Numbered from the stretch's first letter, positions 1 to 5,060 are shown. The stretch: DNA of 5,584 nt from Microthrixaceae bacterium (GCA_023264915.1 JAHFUU010000204.1:1-5584); one strand, 5' to 3'. Notes: generated by a model from the sequence alone, not told the origin. Numbers and translations are program-made.

Positions 1-120
1 CCAAGACCGCGACCAAGACCGCGACCGCGACCAAGACCGCGACCGCGACCAAGACCGCGACCAAGACCGCGACCAAGACCGCGACCGCGACCAAGACCGC
101 GACCGCGACCAAGACCGCGA
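1..120 (+). repeat. Perfect 60-bp tandem duplication built from 12-bp and 6-bp units
   Basis: Bases 1-60 and 61-120 are identical. Each 60-mer is made of CCAAGACCGCGA (12 bp) and CCGCGA (6 bp) in the order 12-12-6-12-6-12. Every unit is a multiple of three, so copy-number change would keep the frame and only lengthen or shorten the Lys-Thr-Ala-Thr tail. The tract is cut by the window edge, so the total copy number is unknown. Confidence 0.95.
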
Positions 121-608
121 CCAAGAAGGCGCCGACCAGGAAGGCTCCATCCAAGAAGGCTCCCGCCGCTGAACACAGGGCGACACCGAGGCCCTTGGCA
201 ACAGCCAAGCCACCGTCGAGACCTGCCCTGAAGAAGACGCCCTTTGACAAGAAGTTCCTCGATGCCCAGCGGCAGCTCCTGCTGGCAGAGCGTGCCACCT
301 ACACCCAGCAGGCCGACGCCCTTCAGGCCGAGGCCGACGCCCTCGCTGCCGAGCGCGAGCCCGGTGACGTGCAGTTCGACGAGGAATCTGGCGAGGGTGA
401 CACGATGGCTGTCGAGCGCGACTTCGATCTTGCGCTGTCGGCCCAGGCGCGGGCCAACATCGAAGACATCGATGTGGCGCTCGAGAAGATCCGCAAGGGT
501 GTGTACGGCATATGCGAGGTCTCGGGCCTGGCGATCCCGAAGGAGCGCCTGAAGGTCATACCCTGGACACGTGTCCGAGTCGAGTACAAGGTCGGCGGCT
601 TCTCCTGA
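1..608 (+). CDS. DdbA-like DNA-binding protein: histone H1-like tail plus DksA/TraR-like domain (5' partial)
   Basis: The reading frame enters from upstream of the window (first full codon at 3) and runs without a stop to the TGA at 606-608, so the true start is not visible. The TTG at 195 lies inside the open frame and is unlikely to be the start. The visible N-terminal part is a Lys-Thr-Ala-Thr tract (3-122), then KKAP/RKAP/KKAP repeats (about 123-170) like histone H1 tails. From about 240 follows a helical, coiled-coil-like Gln/Ala/Glu-rich segment, then the DksA/TraR C-terminal signature (KIRKGVYGICEVSG, IPKERL). Only the first of the four zinc-ligand cysteines remains (codon 513-515). 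The architecture and the lspA-rluD neighbours match DdbA (SCO2075) of Streptomyces, reported as a bifunctional histone/DksA-like protein; that link is from memory. Expected role: nucleoid binding with possible RNA polymerase contact. Family assignment is strong, exact function inferred. Confidence 0.88.
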   Translation, partial: KTATKTATATKTATATKTATKTATKTATATKTATATKTATKKAPTRKAPSKKAPAAEHRATPRPLATAKPPSRPALKKTPFDKKFLDAQRQLLLAERATYTQQADALQAEADALAAEREPGDVQFDEESGEGDTMAVERDFDLALSAQARANIEDIDVALEKIRKGVYGICEVSGLAIPKERLKVIPWTRVRVEYKVGGFS

Positions 609-1158
609 CCGGCGCGCACCCGAACCTCGCTGGGCGATGCTCGGCGGGATCGCGGTCGCAGTCGTCGCCTTGGACCAGCTCTCCAAGAGCTGGGTCCTGC
701 GCGAGCTGAGCACTCACGACGTCGATCTGTTCTGGAGTTCCCGGCTGCGCCTCACGTTCAACAAGGGGATCGCCTTCTCTATGGGCGGCGACAAGGGTCA
801 GGTGATATCGCTGATCGCCCTCGTCGTGGTGGGTTTCGTCCTTTTCACCGAGAGGAGCAACCCGACGCGCACGGGTGCGGTTGCGAGGGGCCTGATCGTC
901 GGGGGTGCCGCGGGCAACCTCGCTGACAGGATGTTCCGTGACGGCGCCGGCTTCATGTCCGGACGGGTCGTCGATTTCATCGACCTCGATTGGTGGCCGG
1001 TCTTCAACCTCGCCGACTCGGCGGTGGTCGTCGGCTGCGGGCTGCTGGTCTTCAGCATCTTGTTCCAGGCCCCGTCGGACACTCGCGCGGTGGGCGATCC
1101 GGCAGACGGGCGCGACGCTGCTCGCGCTGCCTCCCAGGGTGAACAAGCCCGGGACTGA
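571..1158 (+). CDS. lspA: Lipoprotein signal peptidase (signal peptidase II)
   Basis: Inner-membrane aspartyl protease that removes the signal peptide from prolipoproteins after lipidation by Lgt. The 195-residue product has all family motifs in order: DQLSK at 35-39, the FNKGIAF box at 63-69, GGAAGNLADR at 111-120, VVDF with catalytic Asp135, and FNLADSA with catalytic Asp149. Hydrophobic segments lie at about 22-38, 76-93, 104-113 and 150-166, as expected for four membrane spans. The C-terminal 25 residues are polar and Ala/Asp/Arg-rich. The GTG at 571 overlaps the upstream gene by 38 bases and has a poorly spaced GAAGG about 15 bases upstream. The only other in-frame start is ATG 637, which would leave 13 residues before the DQxxK motif and is also possible. 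Function is secure; the start is not. Confidence 0.95.
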   Translation: MSESSTRSAASPDRRAPEPRWAMLGGIAVAVVALDQLSKSWVLRELSTHDVDLFWSSRLRLTFNKGIAFSMGGDKGQVISLIALVVVGFVLFTERSNPTRTGAVARGLIVGGAAGNLADRMFRDGAGFMSGRVVDFIDLDWWPVFNLADSAVVVGCGLLVFSILFQAPSDTRAVGDPADGRDAARAASQGEQARD

Positions 1159-2083
1159 GCCCGAGGCTCCCCGCGAGACGATCCCCGCCTCCCTGGAGGG
1201 GGAGCGCCTTGACCGCTTCGTGGCGATGATCACCGGTTGCAGTAGAGCCGAGGCAGCCCAGACGGTCAGCTCCGGGCTGGTGCGGGTGAACGGAGACGCG
1301 GTGACTGCTCGGGCTCGCCGCTTGAGCGAGGGTGACGTCGTCGCGGTTGATGGTGTGCAGCGGGCACCCGCGCCTGAAGCCCGACCGGATCCGACCGTGC
1401 TGGTCGACGTCGTGTACGAGGATCCCGACGTGCTCGTGATCGAGAAGCCCGCAGGCTTGGTCGTGCATCCCGGTGCGGGGCACCTTCAGGGCACCCTTGT
1501 GGACGGTCTGCTTGCCGGGTATCCCGATCTCGGGACCGTGGATTGGCCAGACCCGGTCCGGCCAGGTGTGGTTCACCGGCTCGACCGCGACACGTCGGGC
1601 CTGTTGATGGTCGCCCGCACCGCTGCGGCCTTCGAGTCCCTCACGGGCCAGCTCGCTTCGCACAGCGTCGAGCGCACCTACCGTGCCCTGGTGTGGGGCT
1701 CCTTCGACACCGCTGCGGGCCAGATCGATGCGCCTGTCGGCCGATCCACACGTGATCCGACCCGGATGACCGTGAAGGTCGGGGGCAAGCCTGCCAGGAC
1801 CTCATACACGGTCGATCGGGTGTACGCAGATCCGGTGGTCAGCCTCGTGTCGTGCCGGCTCTTCACGGGCCGCACCCACCAGATCCGGGTGCACATGTCC
1901 TCGATCGGCCACCCGGTGCTGGGCGATGCCCGCTACGGAGGGGCACGCGCGGCACTACGGTCGCCGCGCATGTTCCTGCACGCCGCGACCCTCGGCTTCG
2001 AGCACCCGCTCACCGGCGAGGCGATGAGCTTCACATCTCAGCTGCCGGGCGACCTCGTCGAGGTCCTCTCGAGGGTGTCGTGA
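1139..2083 (+). CDS. rluD: 23S rRNA pseudouridine synthase, RluD type (RluA family)
   Basis: Cytoplasmic enzyme that isomerises uridines to pseudouridine in helix 69 of 23S rRNA (positions 1911/1915/1917 in E. coli RluD). The 314-residue product has an N-terminal S4 RNA-binding domain at about 15-72 (LDRFVAMITGCSRAEA, then GLVRVNG) and a catalytic domain from about 88. That domain carries EDPDVLVIEKPAGLVVHPG and the signature HRLDRDTSG, with catalytic Asp149. The later GRTHQIRVHM and GHPVLGDARYG blocks are also intact. Length fits the family (E. coli RluD is 326 aa). The GTG at 1139 overlaps lspA by 20 bases, so translation is probably coupled. The frame is open further upstream, but that stretch lies wholly inside lspA. 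The exact target uridines cannot be read from sequence; another RluA-family specificity (RluC-like) is possible. Confidence 0.93.
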   Translation: MNKPGTEPEAPRETIPASLEGERLDRFVAMITGCSRAEAAQTVSSGLVRVNGDAVTARARRLSEGDVVAVDGVQRAPAPEARPDPTVLVDVVYEDPDVLVIEKPAGLVVHPGAGHLQGTLVDGLLAGYPDLGTVDWPDPVRPGVVHRLDRDTSGLLMVARTAAAFESLTGQLASHSVERTYRALVWGSFDTAAGQIDAPVGRSTRDPTRMTVKVGGKPARTSYTVDRVYADPVVSLVSCRLFTGRTHQIRVHMSSIGHPVLGDARYGGARAALRSPRMFLHAATLGFEHPLTGEAMSFTSQLPGDLVEVLSRVS

Positions 2084-2125
2084 GGGCCAGGTGGCTGCCG
2101 TCCCGGTGGGCGACCCCGACCCCGT

Positions 2126-2584
2126 TCAGGGTGCGATCACAGATCCGTGCTCGGGCCAGGGCGACTCGCCCCGCGCCATGGTGACGATCTCGGCGAGGGT
2201 CATCTGATCGAGGTAGTGCCTGATGTGCTCACCGACCTCTCCCCAGATCGCGAGCAGCACGCACTGGCCCTCGTGGTCACACGCCCCGTCCTGGTGGGGC
2301 TCGCCGAACTCGCCGGCGACGAGGGGGCCCTCGACGGCTCCGAGGATGTCGGCGAGGGTCACCTCTGCCGGTGACCTGGCGAGCACGTACCCTCCACCGA
2401 CACCTCTCTTGGATCGCACCAAGCCTGCCCCCTTGAGGGCCAGGAGGATCTGCTCGAGGTAAGGCTGGGGCAGCCCGGTGCGCTCGGCTACGTCTCGCAC
2501 CGAGATGGGTCCGTCGTGCGCGGCGTGCAGCGCCAGGGACAGCAGCGCCCGGCACGCGTAGTCACCCCTGGTGGATACCTTCAC
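2126..2584 (-). CDS. Rrf2-family transcriptional regulator
   Basis: A 152-residue protein that begins, from the GTG at 2584, with VKVSTRGDYACRALL, the standard Rrf2 N-terminus. A winged helix-turn-helix follows at about 26-70 (VRDVAERTGLPQPYLEQIL, wing RSKRGVGGGYVLA), then the dimerisation helix (TLAEIV at 129-134). Rrf2 proteins include IscR, NsrR, RirA and CymR, many of which sense iron-sulphur status, NO or redox state through a cluster. Here Cys102 and Cys108 keep a C-x5-C spacing but the expected third cysteine is absent; Cys11 and several His residues are the other candidate ligands. GTG 2584 is chosen because GGGGTGG sits 9 bases upstream and because it gives the usual family length. 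ATG 2629 would add 15 residues. The gene converges with rluD and diverges from the phosphodiesterase gene. The regulator class is secure, its signal is unknown. Confidence 0.9.
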   Translation of the reverse strand: MKVSTRGDYACRALLSLALHAAHDGPISVRDVAERTGLPQPYLEQILLALKGAGLVRSKRGVGGGYVLARSPAEVTLADILGAVEGPLVAGEFGEPHQDGACDHEGQCVLLAIWGEVGEHIRHYLDQMTLAEIVTMARGESPWPEHGSVIAP

Positions 2585-2593
2585 GCGCCGTGT

Positions 2594-2600
2594 CCACCCC
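2594..2600 (-). promoter_or_regulatory. Shine-Dalgarno of the Rrf2 regulator
   Basis: Read on the minus strand, GGGGTGG lies 9 bases upstream of the GTG at 2584. It supports that start over the ATG at 2629, which has no comparably spaced purine tract. Confidence 0.5.
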
Positions 2601-2627
2601 GGAAGTGCCTCCAGATCATCCCGGCTC

Positions 2628-2633
2628 ATGCTA
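2628..2633 (-). promoter_or_regulatory. Possible -10 element of the Rrf2 regulator
   Basis: On the minus strand TAGCAT fits the actinobacterial -10 pattern TANNNT. It would put transcription start near 2621 and leave a leader of about 35 bases containing the GGGGTGG. It overlaps the alternative ATG at 2629, so the two readings exclude each other. No good -35 was found. Confidence 0.25.
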
Positions 2634-2647
2634 AGGCCCCGCATCAC

Positions 2648-2736
2648 CTCTCACCGAACGAGGGGCCCTGCGGAGCACCAGCGTCGTGCCTGCCTCCACG
2701 GCAAGGTGAGAAAACGACCACGAAAGCTTCTCATCC
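2648..2736. promoter_or_regulatory. Divergent promoter region with three TTCTCA-like motifs (candidate operator)
   Basis: Between the divergent regulator and phosphodiesterase genes the motif appears three times: TCTCACC at 2649-2655 on +, TTCTCACC on the minus strand of 2705-2712, and TTCTCATCC at 2728-2736 on +. The last two form a 6-bp perfect inverted repeat (TGAGAA 2707-2712, TTCTCA 2728-2733) whose arm centres are 21 bases apart, about two helical turns. The 2728 copy coincides with the candidate -35 of the phosphodiesterase gene. An operator for the Rrf2 protein is an inference; this is not a known Rrf2 consensus. Confidence 0.35.
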
Positions 2737-2757
2737 CAGCGGGCAGGCCGATAGGGT
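2728..2757 (+). promoter_or_regulatory. Candidate promoter of the phosphodiesterase gene
   Basis: TAGGGT at 2752-2757 fits the TANNNT -10 pattern. TTCTCA at 2728-2733 matches four of six bases of TTGACA with an 18-base spacer. Transcription would start near 2764, giving a leader of about 20 bases that contains the AAAGGA ribosome binding site. Confidence 0.45.
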
Positions 2758-2770
2758 CGGGCTGAGGGCG

Positions 2771-2776
2771 AAAGGA
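2771..2776 (+). promoter_or_regulatory. Ribosome binding site that fixes the phosphodiesterase start
   Basis: AAAGGA lies 6 bases upstream of the GTG at 2783. The frame is open for another 267 bases upstream, but that stretch runs antisense through the regulator gene and has no family-like sequence, so this site decides the start. Confidence 0.7.
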
Positions 2777-2782
2777 TCCCGG

Positions 2783-3883
2783 GTGGACGAACAACCGCTC
2801 GTGCCCGACTATTCGGGCGCATGTGTCTGCAACATCGTCCCGGCCCTGCTCGATCCCGCTTGCCGAGTCCCGGGTTGGCTGCCGGCCGGCGTTGGTGACG
2901 CGGACCAGGTCGTCCTGTTCGTCATCGACGGCCTCGGCTGGTGCCAGCTCCAGCAGAGGCTGTCGCTGATGCCGACCCTGGCTGCGATGGAGGGTGGCCC
3001 GATCTCGACTGTGGCTCCGTCGACCACCTCCACGGCGCTCACGTCCATCACGACAGGGCTCACGCCCGGACTGCATGGCGTGATCGGCTACCGGATGGAC
3101 GTTGACGGCGAGGTGCTCAACGTCTTGCGGTGGACGGTCGCCAACCGCGATGCCCGCGACCTGATCGCGCCCGAGAAGATCCAACCGGCGAGGCCCTTCC
3201 TCGAGCAGCGGCCCCCGGTCATCACCCGAACCGAGTTCATCAAGTCGGGTTTCACTCACGCGCACCTCGACGGTGCCAGGATCCACGGCTACCGCGTCAC
3301 CTCGACGATCGTCGCCGAGGCCAAGCGCCTGCTGCGGGCCAGCGAGCCGTTCGTGTACTGCTACTACGAGGGAATCGACAAGGTTGCCCACGAGTTCGGG
3401 CTCGAGGACCACTACGAGGCAGAGCTGCGCGCGACCGATCACCTCGTGGCCGACCTGATCGAGGCGTTGCCGCGACACGCCACCTTGTTGGTGGTGGCCG
3501 ATCACGGGCAGGTGGACGTCGGCAAGAGGATCGAGCGCATCAACCCCGACGTGCTGGCTCTGACCTCGATGCTGTCAGGCGAAGGTCGGTTCCGGTGGCT
3601 GCACGCACGAGCTGGCCGGGCCGACCAGCTGATCGAGGTGGCCTCGGCGCGACACGGCGACACGGCCTGGGTGTTGAGCCGGGACGAGATCATCGAGGCC
3701 GGATGGTTCGGTCCCACGGTTGCTGCCGCGGTCCGCCAGAGGCTCGGGGACGTCGCACTGGTCGCGCGCGATCCCGTCGCGTTCTTCGACCCTGACGACA
3801 CCGGCCCGTACGTGATGCTCGCGCGCCACGGTTCACTGACCGAAGACGAGATGCTGGTGCCTCTGCTCGCCGCCAGGTCCTGA
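2783..3883 (+). CDS. Alkaline phosphatase superfamily protein (nucleotide pyrophosphatase/phosphodiesterase type)
   Basis: A 366-residue, apparently soluble two-metal phosphodiesterase; I see no signal peptide or membrane span. All expected active-site elements are present. Asp49 (FVIDGLGW) is the first metal ligand. The nucleophile region PSTTSTALTSITTG at 79-92 aligns Thr82 with the catalytic Thr of the NPP family, and LTPGLHGVIGY follows. Asp199 and His203 (GIDKVAHEFG), Asp240-His241 (VVADHG) and His349 (ARHGSLTEDEM) complete the two metal sites. These enzymes hydrolyse phosphodiester or pyrophosphate bonds in nucleotides, lipid head groups or phosphonates; the substrate here cannot be inferred. 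Absence of a signal peptide suggests a cytoplasmic substrate. It is transcribed divergently from the Rrf2 regulator, so shared control is possible. The start is GTG 2783, supported by AAAGGA. Superfamily call is strong, substrate unknown. Confidence 0.88.
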   Translation: MDEQPLVPDYSGACVCNIVPALLDPACRVPGWLPAGVGDADQVVLFVIDGLGWCQLQQRLSLMPTLAAMEGGPISTVAPSTTSTALTSITTGLTPGLHGVIGYRMDVDGEVLNVLRWTVANRDARDLIAPEKIQPARPFLEQRPPVITRTEFIKSGFTHAHLDGARIHGYRVTSTIVAEAKRLLRASEPFVYCYYEGIDKVAHEFGLEDHYEAELRATDHLVADLIEALPRHATLLVVADHGQVDVGKRIERINPDVLALTSMLSGEGRFRWLHARAGRADQLIEVASARHGDTAWVLSRDEIIEAGWFGPTVAAAVRQRLGDVALVARDPVAFFDPDDTGPYVMLARHGSLTEDEMLVPLLAARS

Positions 3884-3902
3884 CCGTTGCCGAACGTGAG
3901 GC

Positions 3903-3921
3903 AGGGCCCCGCTGGGGTCCT
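3903..3921 (+). terminator. GC-rich hairpin after the phosphodiesterase gene, possible terminator
   Basis: AGGGCCCC, loop GCT, GGGGTCCT gives an 8-bp stem with one G-U wobble and a 3-base loop, 20 bases after the stop at 3883. No T-run follows, so it is not a classical intrinsic terminator, although U-poor terminators are discussed for actinobacteria. It ends just 5 bases before the candidate bpa -10. Confidence 0.4.
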
Positions 3922-3926
3922 CCCGC

Positions 3927-3932
3927 TAAGAT
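3927..3932 (+). promoter_or_regulatory. Candidate -10 of bpa, leaderless arrangement
   Basis: TAAGAT fits TANNNT and ends 9 bases before the ATG at 3942. That is the distance at which transcription would begin at or next to the start codon. No Shine-Dalgarno sequence is present in the short gap, which favours a leaderless mRNA. A -35 is not recognisable; the 17-base position falls in the hairpin. Confidence 0.5.
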
Positions 3933-3941
3933 CCGCTGGTC

Positions 3942-4529
3942 ATGTCTGACCCAACACAGTCCGACCCAACACAGTCCGATCCGACACAGTCCAACCCGAC
4001 ACAGTCCGACCCGACACAGTCCAACCCGACACAGTCCGACCCGACACAGTCCAACCCGATCGAGCACGGCGAGCTGATCGTACCGGTGATGGCCGAGCCG
4101 TCACCGGGCGAGGAAGCAACCGACGGCGACCGCGAGATGGTCTCTGAACCGGCCAAGGTGATGAGGATCGGCTCGATGATCAAGCAGCTCCTCGAAGAGG
4201 TGCACAGCACCGAGCTGGACGAGCCGGGCAGGACACGGTTGCGCGACATCTACCACAAGTCCGTCGACGAGCTGGGCTCGGCTCTCTCACCTGACCTGCG
4301 CGAAGAGCTCGAGCGGCTTGCACCTCTGTTCAGCGAGGAGGGCTCGCCACCCACCGATGTCGAGCTGCGCATCGCGCAGGCCCAGCTCGTGGGGTGGCTC
4401 GAGGGTCTGTTCCACGGGATCCAGGCCACCCTGTTCGCCCAGCAGATGGCCGCTCGGCAACAGCTCGAGAAGATGCGCGGGCAGCTGCCCCAGGGTTCGG
4501 GCCAGTCGGCGCCGGGCACCTACCTCTGA
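3942..4529 (+). CDS. bpa: Bacterial proteasome activator Bpa/PafE (DUF2587)
   Basis: ATP-independent ring-forming activator of the actinobacterial 20S proteasome. It docks on the proteasome alpha-ring through its C-terminus and helps degrade unfolded proteins. The 195-residue product has the family core at about 67-180. It starts VSEPAKVMRIGSMIKQLLEEV (67-87 region), followed by helical DIYHKSVDELGSAL, ELREELERL-like and AQAQLVGWLEGLFHGIQ segments, and FAQQMAARQQLEKM. It ends in GTYL, matching the GQYL gate-opening tail of the M. tuberculosis protein (Rv3780) with one substitution. Residues 2-39 are an unusual pentapeptide repeat and 40-66 are acidic and probably disordered. The ATG at 3942 has a near -10 and no Shine-Dalgarno. 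A start at ATG 4089 would remove the repeat but has no ribosome binding site. Family identity is strong; the proteasome genes are outside this window. Confidence 0.95.
   Translation: MSDPTQSDPTQSDPTQSNPTQSDPTQSNPTQSDPTQSNPIEHGELIVPVMAEPSPGEEATDGDREMVSEPAKVMRIGSMIKQLLEEVHSTELDEPGRTRLRDIYHKSVDELGSALSPDLREELERLAPLFSEEGSPPTDVELRIAQAQLVGWLEGLFHGIQATLFAQQMAARQQLEKMRGQLPQGSGQSAPGTYL
3945..4058 (+). repeat. 15-bp tandem repeat encoding S(D/N)PTQ, seven and a half copies
   Basis: Units begin at 3945, 3960, 3975, 3990, 4005, 4020 and 4035, with a partial copy at 4050-4058. The consensus is TCCGACCCGACACAG. From the third unit the D codon GAC and the N codon AAC alternate, so units 4-5 and 6-7 are identical 30-bp blocks. 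The first two units differ by CCA instead of CCG for Pro. The pattern indicates recent expansion in steps of 15 or 30 bp within bpa. Confidence 0.95.
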
Positions 4530-4538
4530 CCCCGCGCC

Positions 4539-5054
4539 ATGTGGCGGCGCTTCATCTACACGACGCTCGGCGCGCTGGCTGGCTACGGGCTCGGCGCGAT
4601 CGCGGGGATGACCGCATTTGCGGCCATCTACGGGAACAGGTCCATCTCAATCCTCGAGGAGGGCAACCGCAACCGGTTGGCCTTCATATGTGCCTCGGCC
4701 GCGGCAGTCCTCGGGGGGTTGGTGGGTTGGTGGCGGTCCTACGGCGACGAGGTGGTGAAGGCGACCGGCGAGGGCCCTGAAGCCGATTCCCCGACGACGC
4801 AGAACCAGAGCGCGTCGAGCCGCACCTCATCAGAGGGCGCATCGGGAACCGGAACCTCCGCCGGTGAAACGGCGCAGGAGCTCGGCGCGGGTGACGGCGA
4901 CCCCGCGGCTGGGGGCACACCACCAAGCGGCACCGTGGCTGGAGATGCCGTGGCTGGAGATGCCGTGGCTGGAGATGCCGCGGCTGGCGATGCCGCGGCT
5001 GGAGATGCTGCGGCAGAGGGCACCGCGGCCAGAGGCATCGGCGGCAGCGGGTGA
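4539..5054 (+). CDS. Small two-helix membrane protein with glycine zipper and repetitive acidic tail
   Basis: No family recognised. The 171-residue product has a short basic N-terminus (MWRRF) and a first membrane segment at about 6-30. That segment contains a glycine zipper, with G11, G15, G19 and G23 four residues apart. A polar loop follows (NRSISILEEGNRNR, 33-46), then a second membrane segment at about 47-65 with GGLVG. The remaining 105 residues are low-complexity, rich in Ala, Gly, Ser, Thr, Asp and Glu, with few positive charges. They end in VAGDA/AAGDA repeats (133-157). The positive-inside rule suggests that both ends face the cytoplasm. The ATG at 4539 lies 9 bases after the bpa stop with no clear Shine-Dalgarno sequence, so it is probably expressed with bpa by coupling. 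Glycine zippers drive helix packing and oligomer formation; a function with the proteasome activator is inference from position. Confidence 0.75.
   Translation: MWRRFIYTTLGALAGYGLGAIAGMTAFAAIYGNRSISILEEGNRNRLAFICASAAAVLGGLVGWWRSYGDEVVKATGEGPEADSPTTQNQSASSRTSSEGASGTGTSAGETAQELGAGDGDPAAGGTPPSGTVAGDAVAGDAVAGDAAAGDAAAGDAAAEGTAARGIGGSG
4935..5039 (+). repeat. 15-bp tandem repeat encoding VAGDA/AAGDA, five good copies plus two decayed
   Basis: Three identical units GTGGCTGGAGATGCC start at 4935, 4950 and 4965. Two near-identical units (GCGGCTGGCGATGCC, GCGGCTGGAGATGCT) start at 4980 and 4995. Two diverged units start at 5010 and 5025 and encode AAEGT and AARGI. The array grades from identical at the 5' side to decayed at the 3' side, which suggests that expansion is recent at the 5' end. 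Confidence 0.92.
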
Positions 5055-5060
5055 TCCGGG

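Noticed and set aside
1..120. CRISPR array
   Set aside because: Units are directly adjacent with no unique spacers and continue as coding sequence in frame.
195..608. TTG at 195 as the start of the DksA-like gene
   Set aside because: The same frame is open to the window edge and encodes H1-like Lys/Ala/Pro repeats directly continuous with the domain, so the gene starts upstream.
905..1138. Upstream extension of the rluD frame
   Set aside because: It lies wholly inside lspA in another frame, is Ser/Arg/Pro-rich shadow sequence, and the S4 domain begins only after the GTG at 1139.
556..1233. Long minus-strand frame across lspA
   Set aside because: High GC gives long antisense frames; the + strand has all LspA motifs with both catalytic Asp residues.
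2084..2125. Bidirectional terminator between rluD and the Rrf2 gene
   Set aside because: The 42-base convergent gap is GC-rich but I could not build a convincing stem or find a T-run.
2516..2782. Upstream extension of the phosphodiesterase frame
   Set aside because: It is antisense to the Rrf2 gene in part, has no family similarity, and the AAAGGA at 2771 marks the start at 2783.
2651..3505. Long minus-strand frame across the phosphodiesterase
   Set aside because: It is antisense to a gene with complete active-site motifs and shows no recognisable domain.
3690..4249. Minus-strand reading frames encoding Val-Gly-Leu-Cys-like repeats opposite bpa
   Set aside because: A 15-bp repeat keeps all frames open on both strands; the + frame carries the conserved Bpa core, so the minus frames are shadows.
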